A DNA stretch of 64,000 bases from Streptomyces griseoluteus (GTDB lineage: Bacteria; Actinomycetota; Actinomycetes; Streptomycetales; Streptomycetaceae), in the NCBI GenBank assembly GCA_000717735.1, contig JOBE01000032.1, positions 22,054-86,053 on the forward strand. The letters run 5' to 3'. Below the pieces are notes generated by a model. It was given only the letters and a program-made list of their open reading frames with translations. It had not been told where the DNA came from and did not search any database. A program made the translations under genes and the position numbers. This document shows, piece after piece, positions 7,359-15,688 of the stretch; within the stretch, counting starts at the first letter, position 1, and every line of letters begins with the position of its first letter.

Positions 7359-8204
7359 TCAGGCGCGGTAGACGGGCGGGCGGATGCCGGCCCGCAGTTC
7401 GCGGATGATCGAGCAGGGGCCCTTGGTGGCGCAGTACGCGTCGTCGGTGTCCGGCAGAGCGTTGCCCGGCGTGCCCCACATCTCGCGGGCGACCGCGTTG
7501 ACGGCGCGCAGGATCTCGCCGTTGTTGGGGCGGCAGGCGCTGTTGGTGGTGCCGACGCCGTTCCGGTGGGCGCTGAGGATGTGCTGGCGGGCCTGGCGGG
7601 CGGCCCAGCGGCGGCTGCTGGGGCCGGTGTTCTCGTGCACGTCCCCGCCGCTGTGGAAGGTGTCCAGGTGGCAGGCGGTGCAGTGGTAGGTGACCATCTG
7701 CTGCGGCTCGCTGTCGGGAAGCCACTTGCCTTCGAACTCGTAGACGATGACCTCGGCACCCCGGACCTGGGTGTGCGCGAAGGCGGTGACGAGGCCGACG
7801 CCGTCCGCGATGCCGCCGCGCTGCGCCTGGTTCCAGAAGGTGCGGGGGATGAAGTCGTCCCAGCCCTTGCCGTGGGGCCACTTCGCGTACGTCACGCCCT
7901 GCGAGGCGTCGAAGGTCGCGGTGCCGCTGGCGTTGTCGCGCTTGTACTGCTCGATCTGCTCGATCGAGCCGAAGTACGTCGCGCTGAACTCCTCCGACTC
8001 CAGGAAAACGAGCCCGTACCCCTCGGGGCGGGTGTCGTGGCCGTTCTCCCGCAGCATCTCGACCATGTCCTCGTAGCCGGGGTTGCCGGGGGTGATGGTG
8101 CCGACGAGGGGCAGCCGGTACCGGTCGCAGCTGGTGACGTGGGTCGGGTTGGTGTCGCTGACGTTGTGCGGGGTGCCGTACGTGTTCGTGATCGTGATGC
8201 TCAT
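7359..8204 (-). CDS. Unknown 281-residue protein with Cys/His cluster
   Basis: No family is recognised. The N-terminus (MSITITNTYGTPHNV) is beta-rich and suggests a soluble protein. Around residues 170-215, HCTACHLDTFHSGGDVHENT and a downstream HILSAHR form a possible zinc-binding group. A second Cys pair lies near the end (CATKGPC). GGAAGG stands 8 bases ahead of the start. The low Ala/Arg content is unusual beside its neighbours and is consistent with phage-type origin. Confidence 0.65.
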   Translation of the reverse strand: MSITITNTYGTPHNVSDTNPTHVTSCDRYRLPLVGTITPGNPGYEDMVEMLRENGHDTRPEGYGLVFLESEEFSATYFGSIEQIEQYKRDNASGTATFDASQGVTYAKWPHGKGWDDFIPRTFWNQAQRGGIADGVGLVTAFAHTQVRGAEVIVYEFEGKWLPDSEPQQMVTYHCTACHLDTFHSGGDVHENTGPSSRRWAARQARQHILSAHRNGVGTTNSACRPNNGEILRAVNAVAREMWGTPGNALPDTDDAYCATKGPCSIIRELRAGIRPPVYRA

Positions 8205-8292
8205 GCGTGAATGTCCTTCCTGGTCAACACCGGGAGCCCGGCGTGGCCGGGTCGCGGCGGGGTGGGGTTGTCCGGCGAGACGGCGGTACGGC

Positions 8293-9258
8293 TTACGCGT
8301 GGACCGCGTCCGCGTACGGCGCCGCCAGGTCCTCGAGGTCGTCGTCCTGGTCGTCCTGGTCGTCGCCGTGGACGGTGCAGACGGTGTCCGTGTCGTTGAG
8401 AGCGCCGGTGAGCGCGTCGAGGAGCGTGGTGACCGAGTGGGCGGGGGTCCAGGCCGGGGCGGTGCACTCGTCGTCGACGGGGCAGGCGGTCAGCAGGTCG
8501 AAGCCGTAGTCGCCCTCGCCGTCGATGTCCGTGCGCAGGGCGAGCTGGAGGCGGTCGGCGCCGAGGGTGATCTCGGCGACGCGGTCGCCGCCGGCGAGCG
8601 TGGAGCCCTCCACCCACCGCCACAGCGGCAGGACCGCGTCGCCGAAGACGCGGCGGACCAGGAGGAGAGGGCCGAGGCCGGGGTTGCCGTCCCAGCCGAG
8701 GTCGGCGCGGCGGGCGTCGCTGGCTCGCTGGAGCAGCGGCTCCAGGCGGTGGAGCTGGTCGGCGAAGACGACGTGGTCGAAGCCCTCGCCGCGCAGGCCG
8801 GGAAAAGCGGTGACGGCGGCGGTGTGCTGGGCGCGGACGGTGTCGGCGGGCACGGCGCGGTCGGAGGTGCGGGCGGTCTGCCGGATGACGCACAGGGAGA
8901 CCGGGGTGCCCATGAGGACCGAGACCGTCGGCACGCCGTGGCGGCGAGCGGCCTGCACCAGCCCCGCCCTCACGGCGCGCTCACAATGCGTCGCGTCGAC
9001 GACGGTTGTCTTCTTGCGGGTCAGCCGGGCTTCCAGGACGGTCCGCAGGGCGGCGACCGCGTCGGCCGTGGCGGCCTGGTCGCCGGCCTCGTCCGAGACC
9101 ATCGCCCGGAACGCGTCGAGCTCCAGCACCTGGGAGGGGGCCCAGGTGGAGGCGAAGGTCGACTTGCCGGAGCCGGCGGCGCCGATCAGGACGATCAGCG
9201 CGGGGTCGGGGATGGTCGTGTCGAGCGGCTGCAGCGTGGCGGTGAAGGTACGGGCCAT
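8293..9258 (-). CDS. P-loop kinase-like protein (polynucleotide-kinase type)
   Basis: The first 190 of 321 residues form a P-loop NTPase. Walker A GAAGSGKST is at 26-34, LELDAFRAMVSDEAGD follows, TTVVDATHCERAVR fits a Walker B/substrate region, and an Arg-rich lid (RQTARTSDRAVP) comes later. This arrangement is typical of the polynucleotide-kinase/zeta-like kinases found in phages. The C-terminal 120 residues are unrelated, end in an Asp-rich DDQDDQDDDLEDL stretch, and hint at a partner-binding domain. The phosphorylated substrate (RNA 5' end, nucleotide or small molecule) cannot be told. Confidence 0.72.
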   Translation of the reverse strand: MARTFTATLQPLDTTIPDPALIVLIGAAGSGKSTFASTWAPSQVLELDAFRAMVSDEAGDQAATADAVAALRTVLEARLTRKKTTVVDATHCERAVRAGLVQAARRHGVPTVSVLMGTPVSLCVIRQTARTSDRAVPADTVRAQHTAAVTAFPGLRGEGFDHVVFADQLHRLEPLLQRASDARRADLGWDGNPGLGPLLLVRRVFGDAVLPLWRWVEGSTLAGGDRVAEITLGADRLQLALRTDIDGEGDYGFDLLTACPVDDECTAPAWTPAHSVTTLLDALTGALNDTDTVCTVHGDDQDDQDDDLEDLAAPYADAVHA

Positions 9259-9349
9259 GAGCGCGAGTTCTCCTGTCGCGAGGGAGGGATGCGAGCGCCG
9301 GAAGGCAGAGAGCGAAGGCAGCGGTGAGGAGGGGAAAGGCCGCCGGCCG

Positions 9350-9386
9350 GTGCGCCCCCCTCCAGGCGTGGGGAGGCGGGGCGCAC
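9350..9386. terminator. Hairpin between minus-strand genes
   Basis: GTGCGCCCC (9350-9358) pairs with GGGGCGCAC (9378-9386). It lies between the gene ending at 9412 and the start of the kinase at 9258. Confidence 0.55.
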
Positions 9387-9411
9387 GCGGAGCGGACCCG
9401 GGCGGTTCGGG

Positions 9412-9720
9412 TCAGTCGCCGACGTCGGTGCGGTACTCCTGCGTCATGTCCCACACGAGCGGGCGCAGGAGGTCGTGGGCGCGGCGCAGGAAGACGTCGC
9501 GGTCGGCGCCGGTGGCGCGCAGGGCCTCGTCGAGGTAGGACGAGGCGGTCTCCAGGTCCTCGTGCCCGTTGATGCCCGCCGCCTCGTAGCGCGGGGCGGC
9601 GGTGTCGAGCTGGCTGATGAGGGCGGCGAGGTCGGTGGCCGGGGGCTGCTGCGCGACGTAGGCGATGTCGTCGGCGTAGCGGTGGATGAGGGTCTCGGCG
9701 GTGAGCACGGTGGCGGTCAT
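9412..9720 (-). CDS. Unknown 102-residue helical protein
   Basis: Not recognised. The start at 9720 follows a GGAGACG ribosome site. The protein is predicted all-helical and contains HRYADDIAYVAQ and an acidic C-terminus (WDMTQEYRTDVGD). It is transcribed with the membrane-protein genes upstream or separately; a GC-rich spacer of 115 bases intervenes. Confidence 0.6.
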   Translation of the reverse strand: MTATVLTAETLIHRYADDIAYVAQQPPATDLAALISQLDTAAPRYEAAGINGHEDLETASSYLDEALRATGADRDVFLRRAHDLLRPLVWDMTQEYRTDVGD

Positions 9721-9836
9721 CGTCGTCTCCTGCGCGGTGTGCGAGGCCGTTGTGGCGGCCGGGGCCGGGCTGTCCGGTCCTCCGCACCGCCCCGGACTCC
9801 GCGCGGGGCGCGGGCCAGGGGCGGCACAGGGAGCCG

Positions 9837-10493
9837 TCAGACCGTGCTCGGCGCCACCGTGTCGAGGGCCTCGGCCGTCTTGCGGGCGCGCGGGGCGAGG
9901 TCGTCGAGGATGTCCCGGACGTTGGTGACGGGGACCGGCGTCGGGTCGTCGGCGGTCAGGAGCGTGTAGCGGGGCTCGGCGATGCCGCGCTCGCTCTCCT
10001 CGCGGCTGTAGTGCAGGACCGTGCCGGGGGCGAGGTAGTAGGTGGCCTCGCCGTTGGTGTAGCCGCGCCACCGGCCGGGGTTGCTCAGCAGCTGGTCGCT
10101 GAGGTCGATGCGGTAGGCGGCCTGGGCGGCGCGGCGTGCGGCGTCGTCCTCGGCGGCCGCGGTGACCTGGTCGAGCGCCTCGCTCAGGCCGCCCGGTACG
10201 GCGACGCCGCGGGCCTCGGCCGCGCGGGTCTGGGCGGCGACCCGCATGTCGGCGACGTCGGCCTGGGCGAAGCGGCGGCGCAGCGGGGCGAGCAGCGCGT
10301 CGGCGACCGTGGTGAAGAGGAAGGTGCCGCCGAGCGCGACGGCGCCTGTGGCGGCCAGGCGCAGGTCGGCGTTGAGGGTGGCCGGGTAGTAGGTGTAGCC
10401 GACTACGGCACCGCTGACGGCACCGGCCAGCATGGTGACCATGTCGGTGCCGTCGAGCAGGGCCTGGATGGAGCGGCGTACGGATGCGCGCAC
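9837..10493 (-). CDS. Membrane-anchored unknown protein
   Basis: This 218-residue protein has two likely membrane helices near the N-terminus (about residues 20-37 and 46-64, the second containing LAATGAVALGGTFLFTTVA). A charged cytosolic portion follows. The C-terminal part contains YYLAPGTVLHYSREESERG and YTLLTADDPTPVPVTN, which look like a small beta domain. It is not assigned to a family. Its position in a run of membrane and unknown genes fits plasmid transfer or maintenance functions, but that is only context. Confidence 0.65.
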   Translation of the reverse strand: MRASVRRSIQALLDGTDMVTMLAGAVSGAVVGYTYYPATLNADLRLAATGAVALGGTFLFTTVADALLAPLRRRFAQADVADMRVAAQTRAAEARGVAVPGGLSEALDQVTAAAEDDAARRAAQAAYRIDLSDQLLSNPGRWRGYTNGEATYYLAPGTVLHYSREESERGIAEPRYTLLTADDPTPVPVTNVRDILDDLAPRARKTAEALDTVAPSTV

Positions 10494-10614
10494 AGCGGGT
10501 TCTCCTTCGGGAGGGGAAAGGCGGCCCGCCAGGCAGCGGGCCGGTTCGGAGCGGGTCAGGAGCGCGGTTCGTCGTGCCCGGCCGGGCGGCGCGGGAGGGG
10601 GTGGGTGCGGCTGG

Positions 10615-11127
10615 TCACCGGGTCTTCGCGCCGGTGGCGGCGACCAGGGCGGCGACCGTCTCCCAGCCGTGGTGCCAGGCGCTGTCGAGGTGGAAGGCCC
10701 CGTTCATGCCGAAGTCGGCCAGCCGGTAGAAGCCGCCCTTTCCGGTGGCGGTGGCGAGCTTCTCCAGCAGGCCCTCGCCCGGGACACGTCGGTCTGCGGC
10801 GTAGTGGGTGCCGAACGAGATGGCGAGGGCGGTCGCGGCGGCGGCCGGGTGGACCTTGATGCCTAGCGCGCGGGCGCCGAGCCCGGCGACGATCGCCTGC
10901 GTGGCCACGTAGGTCAGGCAGTGCTCCAGGCACGCCTTACGGCCGTCGGCCGTGCCGTGGACCGTCTTCTTCTCGGTAACCGGGTCCTCGTAGGTGACCG
11001 GGTGGTCGTCGGACGCGCCCTTCACCCGGGCGCAGAAGTCGTTCTGCACCCAGAAGTCCCCGATCGCGCTCCCGGCACGGGTCAGTCCGAGCAGGGCGGC
11101 GAAGACGGCGGGACGGTGAGCCTGCAT
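10615..11127 (-). CDS. Unknown hydrophobic protein
   Basis: The 170-residue product has hydrophobic helices at about 8-22 and at 85-120, with HYAADRRVPGEGLL between later ones. It also has a DFWVQNDFCARVKGA segment and conserved-looking His/Asp residues (ADFGMNGAFHLDSAWHHG). The spacing of D, H and hydrophobic stretches recalls DUF3307-type integral membrane proteins, but this is weak. The start at 11127 has AGAGGACCACCTC upstream. It probably forms one unit with the zinc-binding protein gene that ends 17 bases before it. Confidence 0.62.
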   Translation of the reverse strand: MQAHRPAVFAALLGLTRAGSAIGDFWVQNDFCARVKGASDDHPVTYEDPVTEKKTVHGTADGRKACLEHCLTYVATQAIVAGLGARALGIKVHPAAAATALAISFGTHYAADRRVPGEGLLEKLATATGKGGFYRLADFGMNGAFHLDSAWHHGWETVAALVAATGAKTR

Positions 11128-11144
11128 GAGGTGGTCCTCTCGGG

Positions 11145-11573
11145 TCAGGCGGCCAGCAGGTGCGGGGCCGGGGGAGCGGTGTAGGAGGCGGGGTCGGCGG
11201 GCGTGCCGTCGTAGCACTCCAGGCACGAGCCCAAGGTCTTCAGAGGGATGCAGTGGAAGTAGCGCCTGCGGCAGGTGCCGCAGGTCTGGCGGGCGGCCAT
11301 CGCGGCGTCGAGCGCCGCTTCCTTGGCGAGGGTCATCGGGAACTTGGGCCTCGCCAGGTCGATCCGGTACAGCCACGCGAACCGCCGGCCGCCGCGGCAC
11401 TCGATGCGGGCGACGGGCTCCTGGCCGCCGGGGCGCAGGCCCATCTCCCGCAGCTGGCGGCGGGTGGCGAGCCCGGGGCCGGCCTGGCGCCACCGGAAGA
11501 CCGGGAGCGAGCCGTCGCCGGGGTCGTGCGGGTCGACGTCGACCAGGTCCTCGTCGGTGTCGTGGGCGTGCAC
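11145..11573 (-). CDS. RRQRL-motif-type zinc-binding protein
   Basis: This 142-residue protein has the arrangement of actinobacterial RRQRL-motif zinc-binding proteins. A RRQLREMGLRPGGQEPVA stretch at about 38-55 is followed by a CRGGRRFAWLYR strand. A zinc knuckle CGTCRRRYFHCIPLKTLGSC follows near residues 98-117, and ECY continues after it. The family is common on Streptomyces plasmids but has no proven role. An acidic N-terminus (HDTDEDLVDVDPHD) precedes the domain. Divergent from the regulator at 11708. Confidence 0.72.
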   Translation of the reverse strand: MHAHDTDEDLVDVDPHDPGDGSLPVFRWRQAGPGLATRRQLREMGLRPGGQEPVARIECRGGRRFAWLYRIDLARPKFPMTLAKEAALDAAMAARQTCGTCRRRYFHCIPLKTLGSCLECYDGTPADPASYTAPPAPHLLAA

Positions 11574-11628
11574 GGGTGCCTCCCCCGGAGTGAGTGGATG
11601 GTCTCGCTCGGTGCACCACCACCATGCT

Positions 11629-11707
11629 GTAAAGGGGTTTACTGTGTCAACGGGTTAACGAACGAAAGACGTTGACAGGCTGGTGGGATGGCTTAATCCT
11701 CGTAGGC
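11629..11707. promoter_or_regulatory. Divergent promoter region
   Basis: On the plus strand TTGACA at 11672-11677 and TAATCC at 11694-11699 are 16 bases apart. That places the expected transcript start within a few bases of the ATG at 11708, so the message should be leaderless. On the minus strand TTGACA (complement of TGTCAA at 11645-11650) can serve the zinc-protein operon. A small dyad GTAAA-GGGG-TTTAC (11629-11642) overlaps the minus promoter and is a candidate operator. Confidence 0.6.
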
Positions 11708-11938
11708 ATGACGAATTCGGAAACCTCCGCGCACGTCGGCGTCACGGAGATCGGGGAGATGCTGGGCGTCAGCCGCCAGCGGGCGAACGCCCTCGTGGCC
11801 AGGCCGGACTTCCCGCCGTTCCTCGCGCGGACGAAGGCGGGCCGGGTGTGGGAGCGGGCGGCCGTCGAGGAGTGGGAGAAGGGCTGGGACCGTACGAACG
11901 TCGGCGGCCGGCCTCCCAGATCCGCCCCACAGCAGTAG
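11708..11938 (+). CDS. AlpA/excisionase-like helix-turn-helix protein
   Basis: This 76-residue protein is one DNA-binding domain. GVTEIGEMLGVSRQRANALV is a clear helix-turn-helix, followed by FPPFLARTKAGRVWERAAVEEW, the wing and helix typical of AlpA/Xis-type MerR-like domains. Such proteins act as excisionases or small repressors. The start at 11708 was preferred over one at 11672 because the upstream in-frame codons overlap a good -35 box. It probably controls its own divergent promoter. Confidence 0.8.
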   Translation: MTNSETSAHVGVTEIGEMLGVSRQRANALVARPDFPPFLARTKAGRVWERAAVEEWEKGWDRTNVGGRPPRSAPQQ

Positions 11939-12293
11939 CAGCACAACGACCGGCCTCGAGCTGGGAGCGCGCCGCACGGATCATCCGCGCGGCGCGCTTC
12001 TGCGTGAAACCGGACCGGACGTCACCGGCTCCAGGCGCCGGGGAGCCGGGCGGGATGCCGCGGGTAGCGGGGGCCGGGGCGCTGCGGACGGGGCCGTCCG
12101 ATCCGGCGGCGCGGGCGGGGGATGAGCACGGATGTCCTCCAACGGGATGGGTGGCGGGCAGTGCTGGGCTCCGTCAACAGAGCAGGGGGAGAGGGCGGGT
12201 AGCCGGTCGGCCTGCCCGGTCACCGGGACCGGCCGCCACCGAAGAACGGGGCGGTCCGGTGCCGGTGGCCAGGCGGGGCGGTCGGAGCCGGGG
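11939..12293. other. Non-coding stretch with hairpin
   Basis: No convincing gene. A perfect 9-bp hairpin (11967-11975 with 11989-11997) lies 28 bases beyond the regulator stop and should terminate it. The rest is GC-rich sequence without repeats that I can see. Confidence 0.5.
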
Positions 12294-12629
12294 TCAGAGG
12301 GCGGCGGAGACGGCGAGGGCGATGAGGGCGGCCGACCCGCCGATCAGGAGGGCGGATCCGGCACTGGCCCACCAGTAGTGGCCCATCGTCTTCTCGTCGC
12401 GCAGGTCGCTGAGGCCGTCGGCGATGCGGGCGTGGAGAACGGCGAGCGGGGACAGGGCGGCGTACCAGCGGCCCAGGCGGTCTATCTCGCCGGCGAGCTC
12501 GTCGTCGGGGAAGTGGCCGCCGTGGACGGCCTGGCGGTGGGCGCCGGCTTCGGCGTCCAGGTCGTCAAGGGCGAGGACGACGGGGCTGGTCGTGCGGCAG
12601 AGGGTGCAGCGGTAGCGGTAACGGCGCAC
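12294..12629 (-). CDS. Small zinc-ribbon-like membrane protein
   Basis: This 111-residue product starts with RYRCTLCRTTSP, a single CxxC, and has HRQAVHGGH about 20 residues later, which could complete a zinc site. It ends in one hydrophobic helix (SAGSALLIGGSAALIALAVS) that should anchor it in the membrane. GTG start at 12629. Function unknown; the layout resembles small plasmid-borne proteins in Streptomyces. Confidence 0.6.
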   Translation of the reverse strand: MRRYRYRCTLCRTTSPVVLALDDLDAEAGAHRQAVHGGHFPDDELAGEIDRLGRWYAALSPLAVLHARIADGLSDLRDEKTMGHYWWASAGSALLIGGSAALIALAVSAAL

Positions 12630-12676
12630 GGTGGTCGGACTCCCGAGAGGGTGATGGGTTCGGGCAGGGAACGGCG

Positions 12677-12709
12677 ACGCCCCGCCCGGAAGGGATCCGG
12701 GCGGGGCGT
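12677..12709. terminator. Perfect 14-bp hairpin terminator
   Basis: Arms 12677-12690 and 12696-12709 pair perfectly around a 5-base loop. It lies beyond the stop of the SFSFT-repeat gene and closes the transfer-region transcript on the minus strand. Confidence 0.8.
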
Positions 12710-12756
12710 GATGCCGAGCTATGTGGTCTGCCTCCGCGTCAGGGCGGAGGAGACGG

Positions 12757-12969
12757 TCAGGTGTTGATCTGCCTGCGGACGTCGGCGACGGCGCGGAGGA
12801 TCTCGGTGGCCATGTCGGCGATCGCCTGGAGCTGCCTGTCGATGTCGGCCGGGTCCGAGCCGGTGAACGAGAACGACCGGCCGTCGTCGCTTCCCGGCTG
12901 AGGACCGGTGAACGAGAACGACCGGCCGTCGTCTCGGTCCGACTCGGGGTTGGTGAACGAGAACGACAC
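12757..12969 (-). CDS. Small protein with three SFSFT repeats
   Basis: The 70-residue protein begins at a GTG preceded by GGAGGAGCTGCC. Its first 45 residues are three 15-residue units, each opening with SFSFT and continuing with an acidic DDGR-type tail. A C-terminal amphipathic helix (DIDRQLQAIADMATEILRAV) follows and may oligomerise. The gene lies directly downstream of a 155-residue unknown gene and the TraB-like gene. No family is recognised. Confidence 0.6.
   Translation of the reverse strand: MSFSFTNPESDRDDGRSFSFTGPQPGSDDGRSFSFTGSDPADIDRQLQAIADMATEILRAVADVRRQINT
12863..12967. repeat. 45-bp tandem DNA repeat inside the SFSFT gene
   Basis: The sequence GTGAACGAGAACGAC recurs at 12863, 12908 and 12953 with an exact 45-base period. 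The first two copies also share the following CGGCCGTCGTC. The repeat keeps the reading frame and encodes the 15-residue protein units. Confidence 0.85.
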
Positions 12970-12989
12970 GGCAGCTCCTCCAGCGTGCG

Positions 12990-13457
12990 TCAGATGTTCA
13001 TGTGCTGGGCCCGCCGGATGGCGGCCTCCCACACGCTACGCACCTGCGCTCCGCTGTGGGAGTCGTTCCAGGCGGGGATGGCCTCCCACTTCTTGCCGTG
13101 CTGGCGGCGGGCCTCGTCCAGGAGGAGGTTCCCGGCGTCGCGGTAGGCGGCGTTGCGGGAGCCGGCCGCGGCGCGCAGGGCGCCGATGGAGCAGCGGGCG
13201 CCCTCGGTGTTGATGAGGCTGTACCTGGTCCAGCCGTGGGTGTCGAGGAAGCTGAGCGCGTCGGTGAGGGTCTTCTCCACCGGACCGGTCAGGCGCACCG
13301 GAGCGGTGGCGGTGAGGGGAACCTGCGTGGGAGCCGCGAGAGCCGCGGGCCGCGCCGGTGCCGGGGTGGGGTCGGGGTCGAGGAGCTGGAACGCGGCCGC
13401 GTACAGGTCCTGGTCGACGGGGGTGAAGTCGGTACTGCTGTCGGTTCGGGTGTTCAT
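12990..13457 (-). CDS. Unknown 155-residue protein (DUF6197-like)
   Basis: An unstructured Ala/Pro-rich N-terminal half (to about residue 55) is followed by a compact helical domain. That domain contains ALSFLDTHGWTRYSLINTEG and CSIGALRAAAG. The GW...G...C.GAL pattern resembles DUF6197 proteins of Streptomyces; this is a weak match. The ATG overlaps the TraB-like stop by 4 bases, so it is made together with the DNA pump and may be an accessory. Confidence 0.62.
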   Translation of the reverse strand: MNTRTDSSTDFTPVDQDLYAAAFQLLDPDPTPAPARPAALAAPTQVPLTATAPVRLTGPVEKTLTDALSFLDTHGWTRYSLINTEGARCSIGALRAAAGSRNAAYRDAGNLLLDEARRQHGKKWEAIPAWNDSHSGAQVRSVWEAAIRRAQHMNI

Positions 13458-15673
13458 GCTGCCCTCCACAGGCCGTTCTCGTTGGTGACCTCGCCCCGCT
13501 TCTTCAGCTCGGACAACCGCGGCTTCACGTTCTTCGCGGAGGTCTCCAGCTTTCGGGCGATGGTTTCGGCGGTCATGGGGATGGAGTGCTCCTGGAGGAG
13601 CTCGAGGATGCGCGGCTTGATCAGCTTCTGCCCGTCGGAGGCTGCCGGTGCCCCGCCCGGCCGGGCGGGCCCGGGGACGGCGTGGAGACCGGCGGGGTTG
13701 TGGTGGGCCGCCAGCTCCTGCGAGGAGGGGGCGCCCTCGGCCGCGGCAAGGAGGTCGGCGAGGCTGCCGATGAGGTTCTTGCCGCGCTTGTCGACCATCG
13801 GCGTCTGGGCGACCGCGTCGCGCTCGCGCCAGGCGTCGCAGTCCTCGATCCCGACCGGCGGCTCGCCTCCGGCGAGGGAGACGGGCGGTACGTCCAGGTG
13901 CAGGGAGCGGAACTGCACGGCCTGGCTGCCGGGCGTGAGCAAGTAGCCCAGACCGAAGGTGCCGTCCTCGGGAGCGGCGGCGGCCTCGGTCGCCAGCCCG
14001 GACATGTCGCGGTCGGCGACCTTGGCGTACTGGCCCGGCCACTGCGAGGGGATCATCGACAGGTCGATGCCCTCCGCGCCCTCCACCGCGTTCGCGCCGA
14101 CCAGGGAGCCCTGCCCCTTGGCGCAGCGCAGGAACACGGCGCCACCGCCGATGAGCAACTGGCTGCGGATGACCGTGCTGTTGCCGAGGTCTTCGGCGAG
14201 CGGGGTCTGGGTGGCAAGGACGACGCCGATGCCCCGCTTGAGGGACCGGCGGGTCAGCTGCTCCACGATCGCCTTCGCCTCCGCGTGGTACGGGGAGGAG
14301 GCCGACAGCAGCATGTGGGCCTCGTCGATGACGACCAGGACCAGCGGGTCGGTGAAGGGGAACGCGGGGGAGCGGTAGCGGGCCTCGCGGTCGAGCATCA
14401 TCGCGTAGGCCAGGCGCAGCGCGCCCATCGCCTCGTCCAGGCCGTCCCCGAGGTAGGCCGAGAGTGAGGCGCCGGCGATGGTCCCGGCCTGCGGGGAGGC
14501 GAGGATCACCGCGATGCCGGAGCGGTGGGCGGAGAGCAGGATCTGCTCCAGCAGCCCCGACTTGCCCGACCGCGATCCGCCGACGAGGTAGAGGTGGCGG
14601 GCGCCGGAGCCGGGCTGCGCGAGCGGCAGGAGCGCGGCCCGGCCGTCGACGTAGGTCCCGGCGCGGACGTAGCCGCGCGAGTCCATCGACAGCTCGTCCA
14701 GGACCGAGGAGAGCATCGTGCCGTGCATCAGCGCGTGCTCCCGCATCACCCGGATCCCCATCTGCGACGGCTTGTCGCCGGGGGCCAGAGCGATCTGGAT
14801 CGTCTCCAGGTCGAGGTTGCCCGCGAGGTCCTGCAGGTTGACGGTGCCGATCGCCCTGCGGTCGCGGGTGGCGATCCCTTCCCAGTCCAGCGGCCCGTCG
14901 TAGCGGGTGACGGTCAGGGTGGTGCCGGGCATCGCACCCTCCGGCACGCCGACGTACGCCGCCCACAGCTCCTCGGGAGTCGTGGGAGTACCGGCCGCGA
15001 TCTGCGGCTGCGCCGCCGGCGCCGTCAGCTGCACGGTGACCGGCAGGGCGTTGGGCGCGTAGTGCTTGGGGTCGCCCAGCTCGATCTGGGAGATGGGGAC
15101 ATGGTAGACGGAGGCGATGTCGGCTTCCCGGACCCGCACCTGCTGCCCGGGGGGCAGGGTGATGATCCCGGTGAACACCACGTGGCTGCCGTCGACCTGG
15201 AGGACGAGCTGCTCCAGGGCGGCACCGGGCTGGATGAGCTTGCGGCCCTCGGTCTGGGTGGGCCCGGAGATGTACTCCGCCCAAAAGGCGGCGATCACCT
15301 GCTCCTGTGACGTCAGCCCCGTCCCCGTGCCCGCGCTCTTGGTGATGGTCGCGGGCGTGAGCGCGGCGGCCGGGGTGTGGCCGACCAGGTTGCGGTGGTG
15401 CGCGAGGGCGGCCGCCCCGGCCGGGACCGCGAGCCCGAGAGCGATCAGCGGGTTCATGCCGCTGGCGAGGACCTCGTGGGCGGCGATGCCGCAGCCGGTG
15501 GTCGTGAGCCCGCACGCGATCAGGGATCGCAGAACGGGAGCGGAGACGCCAACGGCCCACGCTCCCGCTCCGGCCGCGGCGGCGGCGAGGGCGGACCAGG
15601 GGCCGGCGCCGAGAGGCACCACCGCGAGCGCGGCGGGTGCGTACTGAACGAACTGAGCTCGGGTCGGCCCCAT
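13454..15673 (-). CDS. FtsK/TraB-like DNA translocase
   Basis: Likely the conjugative DNA pump. The 739-residue protein has hydrophobic N-terminal helices (about 12-95), then a variable region. A RecA-like motor follows with Walker A GGSRSGKS (365-372) and Walker B LVLVVIDEAHM (444-454). RRSLKRGIGVVLATQTP follows, as in FtsK-type ATPases. The last 70 residues form a winged helix (KPRILELLQEHSIPMTAETIARKL...), the position where Streptomyces TraB proteins recognise their 8-bp clt repeats. Streptomyces conjugation needs only such a protein to move double-stranded DNA between hyphae. Downstream genes overlap it; upstream are two accessory genes. Confidence 0.85.
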   Translation of the reverse strand: MGPTRAQFVQYAPAALAVVPLGAGPWSALAAAAAGAGAWAVGVSAPVLRSLIACGLTTTGCGIAAHEVLASGMNPLIALGLAVPAGAAALAHHRNLVGHTPAAALTPATITKSAGTGTGLTSQEQVIAAFWAEYISGPTQTEGRKLIQPGAALEQLVLQVDGSHVVFTGIITLPPGQQVRVREADIASVYHVPISQIELGDPKHYAPNALPVTVQLTAPAAQPQIAAGTPTTPEELWAAYVGVPEGAMPGTTLTVTRYDGPLDWEGIATRDRRAIGTVNLQDLAGNLDLETIQIALAPGDKPSQMGIRVMREHALMHGTMLSSVLDELSMDSRGYVRAGTYVDGRAALLPLAQPGSGARHLYLVGGSRSGKSGLLEQILLSAHRSGIAVILASPQAGTIAGASLSAYLGDGLDEAMGALRLAYAMMLDREARYRSPAFPFTDPLVLVVIDEAHMLLSASSPYHAEAKAIVEQLTRRSLKRGIGVVLATQTPLAEDLGNSTVIRSQLLIGGGAVFLRCAKGQGSLVGANAVEGAEGIDLSMIPSQWPGQYAKVADRDMSGLATEAAAAPEDGTFGLGYLLTPGSQAVQFRSLHLDVPPVSLAGGEPPVGIEDCDAWRERDAVAQTPMVDKRGKNLIGSLADLLAAAEGAPSSQELAAHHNPAGLHAVPGPARPGGAPAASDGQKLIKPRILELLQEHSIPMTAETIARKLETSAKNVKPRLSELKKRGEVTNENGLWRAA

Positions 15674-15688
15674 GATCCTTCGGTCTCC

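Noticed and set aside
11981..12223. An 80-codon minus-strand frame
   Set aside because: Pro/Arg-rich composition, no ribosome site and no family; treated as non-coding.
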